Shown here piece after piece: positions 40,351 to 50,237 of a DNA stretch of 64,000 nucleotides. The position numbers and the translations under genes are program-made. The stretch is taken from contig LVBV01000007.1 in NCBI GenBank assembly GCA_001604565.1, forward strand, positions 1 through 64,000, read 5' to 3'. The DNA is from Puniceicoccales bacterium Verruco_01. GTDB lineage: Bacteria; Verrucomicrobiota; Verrucomicrobiia; Opitutales; Oceanipulchritudinaceae. Position 1 is the stretch's first letter; every line of letters begins with the position of its first letter. The notes beneath the pieces are model-generated. The model saw only the letters and a program-made list of their open reading frames with translations. It was not told the DNA's origin and did no database searches.

Positions 40351-41190
40351 CAGCACGATGTTGTCGATGAGACGCACGTCGTCGCACCAGACGGCGGTCG
40401 CGATCAGGGTGTGGCCCTTTTCCACCTTGCGGAGCGGCTTCATCGTGTCGCGGTCCACGGCCTGCACGTAGATGACCCGCAGGCGGCGGACCTCCGTGAT
40501 GTGGTGGGTGATTTCGGCGAGGATGCGGTCGGTGTTGTCGTTGCCGCTTTCGTAGAGGGCGCGGCCCTTTTCGAGCGCCTGATGGATGCGCAGGGCGTCG
40601 CGGCGCTGGAAGCTCTGGAGGTAGGAGTTGCGCGAGCTCATCGCAAGGCCGTCCGCCTCGCGCATGGTCTCGCCGATCACGATCTCGATCTCGAAGTTCA
40701 GGTCGCGCACCATGTGCTTGACGACGGCGGCCTGCTGGGCGTCCTTCTGGCCGAAGACCGCCACGTGGGGACGCACGATGTTGAAAAGCTTGGTGAGGAC
40801 GGTGCAGACGCCACGGAAAAACATCGGGCGGCTCTGTCCGCAAAGGGGCAGCGAGAGCTTCTCCTCGTTCACGAAGGTGGAGTAGCCCTCCGGATACATT
40901 TCGGAGGCCGTGGGCGCGAAGATTACGTCCACCTTGTGCGCCTCGCACATTTTCGTATCGCCCTCAAGGTTGCGGGGATAGGTGTCGAGGTCTTCGGAGG
41001 GGCCGAATTGCGTCGGGTTCACGAAGATCGAGACGACGACCACGTCGCCGAGGTTCCGCGCCTTGTCCACGAGGCTCATGTGCCCGGCGTGGAGAAAGCC
41101 CATCGTCGGGACGAAGGCCAGCTTCTTGCCGGCGGCGCGCAGGGAGCCGGAAAGGGCCTGCATCTCACTCACAGTGGTAACGATTTGCAT
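40348..41190 (-). CDS. panC: Pantothenate synthetase
   Basis: The 280-residue enzyme joins pantoate and beta-alanine using ATP, on the route to coenzyme A. It has the nucleotidyl-transferase signature PTMGFLHAGHMSL (HxGH), FVNPTQFGPSEDL and the KDAQQ and MSSRNSYL segments. Length is normal. panB and panD are not in the window. It converges with ftsY, the two stop codons being 15 bases apart. Confidence 0.96.
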   Translation of the reverse strand: MQIVTTVSEMQALSGSLRAAGKKLAFVPTMGFLHAGHMSLVDKARNLGDVVVVSIFVNPTQFGPSEDLDTYPRNLEGDTKMCEAHKVDVIFAPTASEMYPEGYSTFVNEEKLSLPLCGQSRPMFFRGVCTVLTKLFNIVRPHVAVFGQKDAQQAAVVKHMVRDLNFEIEIVIGETMREADGLAMSSRNSYLQSFQRRDALRIHQALEKGRALYESGNDNTDRILAEITHHITEVRRLRVIYVQAVDRDTMKPLRKVEKGHTLIATAVWCDDVRLIDNIVL

Positions 41191-41376
41191 GGCGTATCGA
41201 GAATCAGATCTCGCAATATTTAATTATAGGCCACAGGCGCCGGAGTGACAAGGCAAACCGGCCCGCGAAGGGCCGAAAACGGAAGTCGGCGGACGGGGAG
41301 TTTCCTCCAGCCAAGTTGCCTTGCGCGCGGCGTGGCTTTCCCATAACGTGACTTTTTCTTTTCAGTCCCTCTCATC

Positions 41377-42606
41377 ATGTTTCAAATCAACGACAATTTC
41401 GGCAAGATCGCGGGAAACTACCTCTTTGCGGAGGTTGCGCGCCGCGTCACTTCCTTTCAGGACAAGAATCCCGGGCGCCGCGTCATCAAGATGGGCATCG
41501 GCGACGTGACCGAGCCCCTGCCCGCGGCTTGCATCAAGGCCTTCCACGACGGCGTGACCGACATGGCCGCGCGCGAGACCTTCATGGGCTACGGCCCGTA
41601 CGAGGGCTATGCCTTCCTGCGCGAGGCGATCGCAAGGAATGACTTTCAGGATCGCGGCGCGGACGTCTCCCCGGACGAGATCTTCGTTTCCGACGGCGCC
41701 AAGTGCGACACGGGGTCCATCCAGGAGCTCTTCTCGCACAATCTCAAGATCGCGATCCCGGACCCCGTGTATCCGGTGTATGTGGACTCCAACGTCATGG
41801 CCGGGCGCACGGGCGCCTTCCGCGACGGTCGCTACGAGGGGCTGACGTACCTCGACTGCACGCCGGAGAACGGCTACGTGCCCGCTCCGCCGAAGGAGGC
41901 GGTTGACGCCGTTTACCTCTGCTTCCCGAACAATCCGACGGGCGCCACCGCCACGCGCGCGCAGCTGGAGGCGTGGGTGAAGTATGCCCTTGCGAACAAG
42001 GCCCTGATTCTCTTCGACGCCGCGTACGAGGCCTTCGTGCGCGATCCGGCGCTCCCGCGCTCGATCTACGAGATCCCCGGCGCGCGCGAGTGCGCCATCG
42101 AGTTCCGCAGCTTCTCCAAGACGGCGGGCTTCACCGGGGTGCGCTGCGGCTTTGCGGTGATCCCCAAGTGCCTCAAGGCGGCGGATTCCTCCGGCAAGGT
42201 GACGGCCCTGCACGGCCTCTGGATGCGCCGGCAGGCCACGCGCTTCAACGGCGTTTCCTACCCCGTGCAGCGCGCGGCGGCGGCGGTGTATTCCAAGGAC
42301 GGCAAGGCGCAGGTAAAGAATCTCATCGACTTCTACCTCGAAAACGCGCGGCTTTTCCGCGAGGCGATCCTCGCGGCGGGCATCCCGTGCGTCGGCGGCG
42401 ACAACAGCCCGTATCTCTGGGCGCACGTCGGCGGGGATTCGTGGGCGTTCTTCGACCGCCTGCTTTCCGAGGCCGGGATCGTCTGCACGCCGGGATCGGG
42501 CTTTGGCCGCTGCGGCGAGGGTCACGTCCGCTTCAGCGCCTTCAACAGCCGGCAGAACGTGCTGGACGCGATCGCGCTCCTCAAGGGCGTGCTGAAGAAG
42601 GGATAG
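41377..42606 (+). CDS. dapL: LL-diaminopimelate aminotransferase
   Basis: The 409-residue PLP enzyme makes LL-diaminopimelate directly from tetrahydrodipicolinate for lysine and peptidoglycan. The PLP lysine is in SFSKTAGFTGVRCG, and the N-terminus INDNFGKIAGNYLFAEVARR is typical of DapL. It replaces the DapD-DapC-DapE steps and is common in Chlamydiae and Verrucomicrobia, supporting the proposed lineage. Its promoter should lie in the 186-base gap to panC. Confidence 0.95.
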   Translation: MFQINDNFGKIAGNYLFAEVARRVTSFQDKNPGRRVIKMGIGDVTEPLPAACIKAFHDGVTDMAARETFMGYGPYEGYAFLREAIARNDFQDRGADVSPDEIFVSDGAKCDTGSIQELFSHNLKIAIPDPVYPVYVDSNVMAGRTGAFRDGRYEGLTYLDCTPENGYVPAPPKEAVDAVYLCFPNNPTGATATRAQLEAWVKYALANKALILFDAAYEAFVRDPALPRSIYEIPGARECAIEFRSFSKTAGFTGVRCGFAVIPKCLKAADSSGKVTALHGLWMRRQATRFNGVSYPVQRAAAAVYSKDGKAQVKNLIDFYLENARLFREAILAAGIPCVGGDNSPYLWAHVGGDSWAFFDRLLSEAGIVCTPGSGFGRCGEGHVRFSAFNSRQNVLDAIALLKGVLKKG

Positions 42607-42694
42607 CCGCGCTTCCGCCGAGCTCCCGCGGAGGTTTCTTGCCGCCGTCAGCCTTTCGCGGCAGGATTGCGGCATCGCCTTTTCCCGCCCCAAG

Positions 42695-45235
42695 TTGCTT
42701 CGCGCGCAGCGCCGCCACGGCTACGCCCTCGTCATCGTGATGGGCGCGCTCGCCCTGACGCTCGTCGCGGTCCTGACGCAGCTTTCCGTGCGCATGGCCG
42801 CGCGCAAGGTGGCCGAGGCACGGATGGACCGCTCTCTGGCGCGTCAGGCGGCGCAGGTGGCGCTCTCCCGCGCGATGCTGGCCCTTGCGGACGGCCCGGG
42901 AATGGACACCTCTTCCACGGCCTCCGCGTCGCTCGTCCCTGGGGCGAATCCGCGCCGGACTCTTTGCATGGAGGCGGACGGAACCCTGTATTACCTTGAA
43001 AGCGGCCTGCCTTCCCCCGCAGCGCCCGACGCGGCGGAGAGTGTGGAGCTGGCCCCGTCCGATGCGGCGGCGGCTTTTCCCGCCGTCACCGCGCCTCTTG
43101 AAGCGGAGCGGGATGCCGACGGGAAGCTGATTGCGAAAACGGCATGGTGGATTGCGGACGAGGGCGTGAAGGCTCCGTATTCGCAGAGCGACTGGCGGGG
43201 CGATGCCTCCCTGTATGGAACAGAGGCCGATCCCGCCGCGGAAGCGTTCCTGCGCGCCCAGATCCCCTGCCTGCATGACGCGGCGTCCCTTCCGGAGGCA
43301 CTGCGGACGGAGAGATCGCTCTTTACCCTCGCGAACAGCCTTGACGGCGGCTTGCGGGAGGACCTCTCGGCGCTGGAAAGCGAGGAGGCCGCCGCCTATG
43401 TCTTCCCGCCGCCGGAGGGCTGGCAGGCGTGGATGCGGGGGCGTTACCCCCTCGGCAACGCGGTGGCGACCTCGCCCGGCCCGGGCCGGATCGAGCCGGT
43501 GATCGCGGAGTTCGCCCTCATTTGCGGCATCGCGGCGAACGCGGACGGGGTGAAGGTAAACGGAACGGCGGACATCCTGCTTTCCTGGCACCTCTTCGTG
43601 GAAATCTGGAACCCGTATGCGCGTGCCCTCGCCTACGCCGGGACGAGCCCCGACATCCGCGTCGTCGTCCGGAACCTGCCGCACCTCGACTTCGGGAGCC
43701 TCCCCGGCGGACCGGTCGCGACGCTGCCGGACCCGGTCACGGTCGACCTCGATTGTTGGGAGGATCTGCCCGCGGGCGGCGTGCAGCTGCTGGCGGAGCC
43801 CAAGAGCGGCGGCGGCGTGAACGGAACAGGCGTGCGGCACATGAAGATCGGAACGTTACGTCTCACAACCTTTAACCAGACTGCGGCCTTCTCCCTCGGT
43901 TTCTCCGCAACAAGCCCGGTTGTGGAATTTTACGATTTGCGCGCTTCCTCCTCAGAGCCCTTCTTCACGATGAAGCTGGAAGGCGTTTCCTCCTTTTCCA
44001 TCGCCTACGGCGCCGGGAGCAAATTCTTCCGCTCCGCAAGCAATACGACGAGCTACGGCATGGGGCGCGAGGCCGCCAATGCCGGGGGATGGGCCTTTGC
44101 CTACCACATGCGCCTGCGCGACGAGAAACTTCCGAAGTTGCTGACGGAGCGCGATCTGCGGACAAACACCATCATTTTTACGGCATCATCGGATGGTGAC
44201 GAATATCACGAAGTATTACGTAATCCCGCAAAATATGATCGCGGCACGACTCTTCGCGCGAGCGACTTTTTCGCGTCGAATTACTCCGGTCCGCCGTGGG
44301 GAAACCGGCGGGCGATCCTCTTCGATCCGCCGGCGGGGCGCGTCCTTTCCCTCGCGGCGCTGGAAGAAGCCCCGGGCACTGCGTTGCCGGTTGCCCCGGA
44401 CCGGTACGCGGACCTCGACCGGTACTTCTTTTCCGGATTGAAGGCAGGAACGTGGAACGGGGAGGGGACGGCGCCCTGCGGACGCATCGTCCCGGCAGAA
44501 CGGGGCCTTTCCGTCACGCGCGCTCCCGGCGATGCGGAAACACTGCTCCTTTCCGGCGGCTGGAACCTGAACACGGCGGATGCGCGCGTTTGGGCGGCGG
44601 TGCTGAGGGGTTTTGCGGAGCGCGCCTTTTCCGTGACGGACCCTTCCGGAAAGACGGCGCCCGTGCCGCTCGCCGCACCCTTCTGCACCTTCCCGTTTGC
44701 GGCGGGGCGTCCCGCGACGGACGCGGTGGCGGGAATGATTCTCTCCGGCGATGCTTCCGCCTGCGACGGCGCTTCTGCGAATCCTTACGAGGACCGCGAT
44801 CACCCCGCGTATCTTCTGGGAGTTCGCGACCTCGGCGCGTATGCGGACGCCCTTGGCGCGGAGATCGCCCGCCGCATGGCCATGCGCGGAACACCCTTTC
44901 GCTCGCTCACGGAGTTCGCCGAGAGCCGCCTCCTGCAGGAGGCGATCGACGCCGTGCCGGAGATCAATCGCCGCAGCGGGGGCGCGGACGGCATCCCGGA
45001 GGGCTCCCCGGCGAATGTTTCGCAGGAGAGGTTCCTCGCCGCGCTTTCGCCGATTCTCTTCACGCGGTCGGACACCTTTACCATTCGCTTCTACGGGAGG
45101 GACGAGGCGAGCGGCGCGGAGGCTCTTGGCGAGGCCCTCGTCCAGCGTCTGCCGACACCGATGGAAGGCGACGCGTCCAAAGGCCGCAAGTTCAGGATCG
45201 TCTCGATCCGCTATCTCACGCAGGACGAACGCTGA
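42695..45235 (+). CDS. GspK-like / type IV pilus-associated secreted protein
   Basis: The 846-residue protein starts with a prepilin-like N-terminus: RRHGYALVIVMGALALTLVA has a basic run, a Gly and then a hydrophobic helix. The C-terminal third has the short GspK-like repeats FRSLTEFAESRLLQEAI and HPAYLLGVRDLGAYADALG. This fits the large, minor-pseudopilin-type proteins of Verrucomicrobia (for example the Verru_Chthon cassette protein A group), but I cannot confirm the exact family. The only available start in frame is TTG, 88 bases after dapL. A GspE/PilB ATPase gene sits 9 kb away. Confidence 0.6.
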   Translation: MLRAQRRHGYALVIVMGALALTLVAVLTQLSVRMAARKVAEARMDRSLARQAAQVALSRAMLALADGPGMDTSSTASASLVPGANPRRTLCMEADGTLYYLESGLPSPAAPDAAESVELAPSDAAAAFPAVTAPLEAERDADGKLIAKTAWWIADEGVKAPYSQSDWRGDASLYGTEADPAAEAFLRAQIPCLHDAASLPEALRTERSLFTLANSLDGGLREDLSALESEEAAAYVFPPPEGWQAWMRGRYPLGNAVATSPGPGRIEPVIAEFALICGIAANADGVKVNGTADILLSWHLFVEIWNPYARALAYAGTSPDIRVVVRNLPHLDFGSLPGGPVATLPDPVTVDLDCWEDLPAGGVQLLAEPKSGGGVNGTGVRHMKIGTLRLTTFNQTAAFSLGFSATSPVVEFYDLRASSSEPFFTMKLEGVSSFSIAYGAGSKFFRSASNTTSYGMGREAANAGGWAFAYHMRLRDEKLPKLLTERDLRTNTIIFTASSDGDEYHEVLRNPAKYDRGTTLRASDFFASNYSGPPWGNRRAILFDPPAGRVLSLAALEEAPGTALPVAPDRYADLDRYFFSGLKAGTWNGEGTAPCGRIVPAERGLSVTRAPGDAETLLLSGGWNLNTADARVWAAVLRGFAERAFSVTDPSGKTAPVPLAAPFCTFPFAAGRPATDAVAGMILSGDASACDGASANPYEDRDHPAYLLGVRDLGAYADALGAEIARRMAMRGTPFRSLTEFAESRLLQEAIDAVPEINRRSGGADGIPEGSPANVSQERFLAALSPILFTRSDTFTIRFYGRDEASGAEALGEALVQRLPTPMEGDASKGRKFRIVSIRYLTQDER

Positions 45236-45241
45236 CAAGCG

Positions 45242-45475
45242 TCACTGCGTGCGACGGACGATCAGGGTCGCAAAGAGGATGCCAAGATACGCTCCCGCAA
45301 AGACGACGAGCATCTTGAGGATGAGGCAGCCGCAGTTGAAAAGCGGCGTGAAGAGGGCGATGAGGAGATACGCGGCCACGGGCGTCACAAAGGGCAGGCT
45401 CCACGCTCCCGCGCGCAGGAGCCTTGTGGAAAGGTTCCCGTCGCCGTTACCCTGAATGGAAAGGTGAGCCGCCAT
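45242..45475 (-). CDS. Small two-helix membrane protein
   Basis: The 77-residue protein, from the ATG at 45475, has a polar start and two membrane helices (SLPFVTPVAAYLLIALFTP and CGCLILKMLVVFAGAYLGIL). Upstream in-frame codons look non-coding. It lies downstream of lipA on the same strand, beyond a terminator-like hairpin. No family is recognised. Confidence 0.55.
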   Translation of the reverse strand: MAAHLSIQGNGDGNLSTRLLRAGAWSLPFVTPVAAYLLIALFTPLFNCGCLILKMLVVFAGAYLGILFATLIVRRTQ

Positions 45476-45540
45476 CACTCTTGAGAGGCGTCTGGAGGTT
45501 GATGTAATCCGGGATTTTTCATTCTCCGGGATTGTTTTGA

Positions 45541-45572
45541 AATGGAAAGGCCCCCGTCCTCGAAGGGAGCCT
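45541..45572 (-). terminator. Probable terminator after lipA
   Basis: On the minus strand the stem AGGCtCCC/GGGgGCCT (45565-45572 with 45548-45555) is followed by TTTCCATTT. It lies 9 bases after the lipA stop. Confidence 0.55.
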
Positions 45573-45581
45573 GCCATGCGG

Positions 45582-46457
45582 CTATTTCAAAGCATTTTCC
45601 ATCGCGCTTTTCCACGCCTGGGCGGCCCGGTAGCTGGAGCGGACGAGCGGGCCGGATTCCACCGCCGCGAAGCCGAGGCTCAGGCCCACCTCCTTCCAGT
45701 GGGCGAATTCCTCGGGGGTGACGTAACGCGCCACGTTCTCGTGCTTTGCCGTGGGCTGGAGGTACTGGCCGATCGTCAGGATGTCCACCCCGGCGTCCCG
45801 CAGGTCGCGCAGGATCGCCTCGATCTCGCCCTCTTCCTCGCCGATGCCGAGCATCAGGCCGCTCTTCGTCACGAAGCCGCGCGATTTGGCGTGTTTCAAG
45901 ACCGAGAGGCTCACCTCGCGCGAGGCGGTCTTGCGGATGGGCTTTTGCAGGCGCGCGACGGTCTCGATGTTGTGGTTCAGCACGTCCGGGGCGGCGGCGA
46001 GAACCGTGTCGAGAAGTTCCGTGTTGCCCCGGAAATCCGGAATCAGCACCTCCACCTTCGCCTGCGGGGAGGCGTTTTTCACCGCGCGGATCGTCCTCGC
46101 CCAGATCTCCGCCCCGCCGTCGGCAAGGTCGTCCCGAGCCACGGAAGTCAAGACGACGTATTTCAAATTCATTCTTCCCACCGCGTCCGCCGCCCTCGCC
46201 GGTTCGCCGAGGTCCACCGCCGCCGGGCGTCCCTTCTCGATGTTGCAGAAGGTGCAGCGCCGGGTGCAGACGTTCCCAAGAATCATGACCGTGGCCGTGC
46301 CGGAGGACCAGCATTCGCCCCGGTTCGGACAGCGGGCGCTCTCGCACACCGTGTGGAGCGCATGGCCTTCCACAAGGGTCCTCGTATCGTGGTATTCGCT
46401 TCCGGAGGCCAGCGATTGCCGGAGCCACTCCGGCTTGCGTTCCCGTTTGATCTGCAT
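45582..46457 (-). CDS. lipA: Lipoyl synthase
   Basis: The 291-residue radical SAM enzyme inserts two sulfurs into octanoyl groups on lipoyl domains. The SAM cluster motif is CTRRCTFCN, and the auxiliary cluster cysteines are in CESARCPNRGECW. Both motifs and the C-terminal RSSYRA are intact. It lies just downstream of mutL (33 bases) and is probably co-transcribed with it. lipB is not in the window. Confidence 0.97.
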   Translation of the reverse strand: MQIKRERKPEWLRQSLASGSEYHDTRTLVEGHALHTVCESARCPNRGECWSSGTATVMILGNVCTRRCTFCNIEKGRPAAVDLGEPARAADAVGRMNLKYVVLTSVARDDLADGGAEIWARTIRAVKNASPQAKVEVLIPDFRGNTELLDTVLAAAPDVLNHNIETVARLQKPIRKTASREVSLSVLKHAKSRGFVTKSGLMLGIGEEEGEIEAILRDLRDAGVDILTIGQYLQPTAKHENVARYVTPEEFAHWKEVGLSLGFAAVESGPLVRSSYRAAQAWKSAMENALK

Positions 46458-46490
46458 CGTTCCTATGGGTGTATCAGGCGCGTGTCTTCT

Positions 46491-48335
46491 TCACAAGAAA
46501 GCTCGCTGGACGGCTTGTCCGGTCAGCTCCCTGCGAGTGAAAAGAGTGATGGCGGCTCTGCCGCGTGCGTCGGCCAGCGGATTCTTGCAGGCCAGAAGAC
46601 GTGATGCGAGGTCCAGCGCCTGTGCCTCGTCCGCCGGGGCCGGGCCCCGTCCCGCGTGTGTGGCGGCGATCCGCGCGAAGGTGTCACGCGCCTGAAGGGG
46701 GTCCCTCGCGCTGCGCAGGCCCCCTTCCGCAAAGGAGTCTGCCGCGTTTTTGATGAATTCGTCCGCCGCCTCCACCGGGAACCATGCCGGAACGCCCGAG
46801 AGGCGGAAGCTCCCCCTGCCGAAGGGTTCGATCTCGAAGCCGCCGCGTCGCAGAAGGGCAAGACCGCCCTCCAACGCGCCCGCCGCCGCCGGGGAAAGTT
46901 CCACAACAAGCGGAAAGAGCAGCCCCTGCGTGACGGGTTCGCCCTTTTCCAGATCCGCAAGGCAGTGCTCGTAGGCGATGCGCGCCCGCGCCGCGGAGGC
47001 GCCTAGGACGAGGAGCCCCTCCGTCGTTTCAAAGAGGACGAGCCCGCCGGAGAGCGTCCCCACAAAGCGCCACGAGGGGAGCTGCGGCAGGCTCTCTGGG
47101 AGCGTGTGCAGCGTGGGAGCAGGGTGGGGCGCGTTCGCGTGCAGGTTTGACGGCGGTGCCGGGGGCTCCGCCACCTCGCGTAGGATCCCGGCCTTCACGG
47201 GCGTCGCGGGCGGGGTTGGGATGGACGCGGCGGGGATCCGTGGCGTGGTGCCGGGGGCGAGGGTGGGTGCGGGAACCGCAGCCGGGCGCGGCGCGGCGAT
47301 CTGTGCCGATTTCCCGCGCGAAAGCTCCCCGAACTTCTCCCGCAGGGCGGCAAGGACAAAGTCCCGCACCTTCGCCTCGTCGCGCAGGCGGATCTCCCGC
47401 TTGGCCGGATGCACGTTCACGTCGATCGCAGCGGGGTCGATTGTGATGAAAAGAAAGCCCGCCGGGAAGCGGTCGCGCGGGAAGAAGCTCTCGGCGGCCT
47501 CCAGCGTCGCGGAAAGGAGCAGGCGGTTTTCCACGCTGCGCCGGTTTGCGAAGAAATAGAGGTCCGCTCTTGAGGGCCGTCCGGTGCCGGGGGAAAGGAG
47601 CAGGCCCGAGAGGGTGATTCCGTCTCCCTCCGCCGAGATTTCCGCCATGCCGGAGGCCGTCCCGCGTCCGAAGACCTCGTCCGCGCGCCGGGCAAGCGAC
47701 TCGCACGCCGGAGAGGAAAAGAGCGTCCGTCCCTCCGAGGAAAGCGTGAACGCGACGGACGGGTTGGCGAGGGCGAGGAGCCGTGTTGCAAGGACGATGT
47801 GCGCCGCCTCGGTTTTCTCGCTCTTTAAGAACTTGAGGCGCGCGGGCACGTTGTAAAAGAGGTCGGCCACCTCGATCCGCGTACCTCTCGGCGCGCCCGT
47901 CTCGCGCACGTCTTTCACGAGGCCCCCGGCCACTTCCACGAGCGTACCGGTTTCCGAGGCCGCGTCGCGCGTCTTCATGGTCAAGTGCGCGACGCTGGCG
48001 ATGGAGGGCAGGGCCTCGCCCCGGAAGCCGAAGGAGGCGATGTGGTCGAGATCCCCCGCGTCTTCCAGCTTGCTCGTGGCATGGCGCTCCAGCGAGAGAA
48101 GCGCGTTGTCGCGGTTCATGCCGGTGCCGTCGTCCTCCACCACAATCCGTCGCACCCCGCCTTCCGCAAAGTCCACGGAAATCCTCGCCGCACCCGCGTC
48201 GAGGCTGTTCTCCACCAGTTCCTTCACCACGGCCACGGGGCGTTCCACCACCTCTCCGGCGGCGATGCGGCTGGCCACGGCGTCCGGCAGGATGTGGATG
48301 GGGCGTGGCGTGGAATTGTTTCCGTAGGAGGGCAT
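46491..48335 (-). CDS. mutL: DNA mismatch repair protein MutL
   Basis: The 614-residue GHKL ATPase links mismatch recognition to excision. It has the N-terminal ATP-binding motifs PDAVASRIAAGEVVERP, ENSLDAGA, DDGTGM and the GFRGEALPSI loop, then a Pro-rich linker (residues ~350-440). The C-terminal dimerisation domain lacks the endonuclease motif DQHAxxER, so cleavage probably relies on another nuclease. The start is placed at the ATG of MPSYGNNSTPRP. Confidence 0.94.
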   Translation of the reverse strand: MPSYGNNSTPRPIHILPDAVASRIAAGEVVERPVAVVKELVENSLDAGAARISVDFAEGGVRRIVVEDDGTGMNRDNALLSLERHATSKLEDAGDLDHIASFGFRGEALPSIASVAHLTMKTRDAASETGTLVEVAGGLVKDVRETGAPRGTRIEVADLFYNVPARLKFLKSEKTEAAHIVLATRLLALANPSVAFTLSSEGRTLFSSPACESLARRADEVFGRGTASGMAEISAEGDGITLSGLLLSPGTGRPSRADLYFFANRRSVENRLLLSATLEAAESFFPRDRFPAGFLFITIDPAAIDVNVHPAKREIRLRDEAKVRDFVLAALREKFGELSRGKSAQIAAPRPAAVPAPTLAPGTTPRIPAASIPTPPATPVKAGILREVAEPPAPPSNLHANAPHPAPTLHTLPESLPQLPSWRFVGTLSGGLVLFETTEGLLVLGASAARARIAYEHCLADLEKGEPVTQGLLFPLVVELSPAAAGALEGGLALLRRGGFEIEPFGRGSFRLSGVPAWFPVEAADEFIKNAADSFAEGGLRSARDPLQARDTFARIAATHAGRGPAPADEAQALDLASRLLACKNPLADARGRAAITLFTRRELTGQAVQRAFL

Positions 48336-48670
48336 GGATGAGGGCCTTGCGGACAATGGTAACGGGGCAGGGCGTCCGTGCGAGAAGTTTTCCCCCGGCA
48401 TTGTCCCGTCGCGGGACAGGCTCGCCGGAAGAACGTGAGGATACCGCGACGGCTGTTCCGTGACATGAAAAAGTGGCGCGCTACACCGCCACTTTCCCGG
48501 AGCGCTGTCAAGTAAAAGTCAGCAAAGAAATATCAAACGAAGAAAGTGGGCCGGAATAGGCTTGAAATGTGGGAAGCCAGTTCTTTTCGTAGAAGGCGAA
48601 ACCCGAGAGCAATCCCCGTTTCAACAACCGCTGTATCTCAATTCAATCACACCCCATCGGAGACGAATGC
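48336..48670. promoter_or_regulatory. Divergent mutL / HU intergenic region with two hairpins
   Basis: This 335-base gap has no gene. One hairpin is TGTCCCG-TCG-CGGGACA (48402-48418). A stronger one has a 9-bp stem (48470-48478 with 48487-48495). On the minus strand the second is followed by TTTTT like an intrinsic terminator, which would stop transcription heading toward mutL. HU has the ribosome site GGAG eight bases before its ATG. No clear promoter stands out. Confidence 0.4.
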
Positions 48671-48958
48671 ATGAAAAATGATGCCATCAATAAGGCAGGT
48701 CTGGTAACGGCAGTTCAAGCGATCCTCGGCGAGGACGCCACCCGCAAGTGCGCGGAAGATTCCGTCAATGCCGTGATCGATGCGATCAAGGAGAGCGTCA
48801 AGGCCGGCAAGAGCGTTCAGCTCGTCGGTTTCGGCACTTTCTCCGTCGCCGTCCGCAAGGCCCGCACCGGCGTGAATCCCCGCACGGGCGCCAAGCTTTC
48901 CATCCCGGAATCCAAGTCCGTCAAGTTCAAGGCGGGCGCTGCTCTCAAGAGCCTGTAG
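48671..48958 (+). CDS. DNA-binding protein HU
   Basis: The 95-residue protein bends and compacts chromosomal DNA as a dimer. It has the HU helices (VQAILGEDATRKCAEDSV) and the core motif GFGTFSVAVRKARTGVNPRTG with the DNA-binding arm. A good terminator follows 23 bases after the stop, so it is monocistronic. Confidence 0.96.
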   Translation: MKNDAINKAGLVTAVQAILGEDATRKCAEDSVNAVIDAIKESVKAGKSVQLVGFGTFSVAVRKARTGVNPRTGAKLSIPESKSVKFKAGAALKSL

Positions 48959-48981
48959 TTTTTGTCCGATTCAAGACTTTG

Positions 48982-49015
48982 TGGCCCGCTCGGGAAACCG
49001 TGCGGGCCATTTTGT
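48982..49015 (+). terminator. Terminator after the HU gene
   Basis: A perfect 8-bp stem TGGCCCGC/GCGGGCCA (48982-48989 with 49002-49009) is followed by TTTTG. Confidence 0.88.
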
Positions 49016-49096
49016 TTCGTTGCCTCGGGCGTGCGGCGTCGTTTTCCTTTTGTCTTTCGCAAGTCCTCTCGGACTGCGGTTGAACCAGATCCCCTC

Positions 49097-50236
49097 ATGA
49101 CCACGGATTTTTCCTTCTTCTACGGCTATGCCCCGTCGGTGAAAACCTTCGCCCCGGGCCGCATCGAATTCATCGGCAACCACACCGACTACAACGGCGG
49201 CATGGTGATGGGCGTGGCTCTCGACCGCGGCGTGACCGTGGAGGCGGCGCCGGCGGAAAAGTCGCACCTGCGCCTGACGACCACCCACGGCGAGACGCCC
49301 GTGGAGATCGACCTTGCCAAACTTGCCCCGCAGAAGGGCAGCCGCGCCTGGGCGAACTACGTCCTCGGCGTTTTCTCCGTCCTGAAGGACAAGGGACTGG
49401 TGCCCGACCACGGCATCGACATGCACGTTTCGAGCAATCTGCCGACCGGCGCGGGACTTTCGAGCAGCGCGGCGCTGGAATTGGCGGCGGGTCTTGCGAT
49501 GTGCAAGGTGTACGGTCTGGAACTTTCCCGTGCGGACCTGGCCCGCGCGGGTCGCAAGGCGGAAAATGAATTCGTCGGCATGCCCTGTGGCATCCTCGAT
49601 CAGGGAGTCTCCGCCTTCGGCAAAAAGGACGCCATCGTGCGCATCGACTGCGCGAGGGAGGAATTCAGCGTCGTTGCGATGCCCGCGCACCTTGCCTTCT
49701 GGGTCTTCAACACGATGGAAAAACACAACCTCGTGGAATCGCTCTATGCGACGCGCCACGCCGAATGCTCCGAGGCATTCCGCCTGTTGAAGGCGGCGGG
49801 TTGCACGGCGGAGAATCTCGCAAGCGTTTCTCCGGAGGAAATCCGCGCCGCGAAACTCCCCGCCGTCCTAGAAAAACGCGCCCAGCACGTGGTGGGGGAA
49901 CACCGCCGCGTGATCGCGATGTCCGCAGCTCTTGCCAAGGGTGACACGGCACAGATCGGGCGCCTGCTCACCGCCTCGCACGAGAGTTCGCGCGACCTTT
50001 TCGAGAACAGCACCGGGAAACTCGACGCGCTCGTGGAAATCCTCGGTCGGACCGAGGGCGTGATCGGCGCGCGGCTCACCGGCGGCGGCTTCGGCGGGGC
50101 GGCGATGGCGCTCACCTTCTCCTCCTTCGGCGAGGAGCAGGCCGCGAAGGTCTGCGGGCAATTCGAGGCGCGCTACCCCGGCGTGCGTCCGGCGGTCTTT
50201 TCCGCCAGCGCGGGCGACGGAGCGCGGGTCATATAG
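49097..50236 (+). CDS. galK: Galactokinase
   Basis: The 379-residue GHMP kinase phosphorylates galactose at C1 (Leloir pathway). It has the galactokinase signature GRIEFIGNHTDYNGG, the ATP loop LPTGAGLSSSAALE and the C-terminal GGGFGG motif. Asn replaces the more common Glu in the signature (GNHTDY rather than GEHTDY), which may alter the sugar preference. The start is the ATG at 49097; earlier codons in frame include the HU terminator. The MITE-like repeat follows immediately after the stop. Confidence 0.9.
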   Translation: MTTDFSFFYGYAPSVKTFAPGRIEFIGNHTDYNGGMVMGVALDRGVTVEAAPAEKSHLRLTTTHGETPVEIDLAKLAPQKGSRAWANYVLGVFSVLKDKGLVPDHGIDMHVSSNLPTGAGLSSSAALELAAGLAMCKVYGLELSRADLARAGRKAENEFVGMPCGILDQGVSAFGKKDAIVRIDCAREEFSVVAMPAHLAFWVFNTMEKHNLVESLYATRHAECSEAFRLLKAAGCTAENLASVSPEEIRAAKLPAVLEKRAQHVVGEHRRVIAMSAALAKGDTAQIGRLLTASHESSRDLFENSTGKLDALVEILGRTEGVIGARLTGGGFGGAAMALTFSSFGEEQAAKVCGQFEARYPGVRPAVFSASAGDGARVI

Positions 50237-50237
50237 A

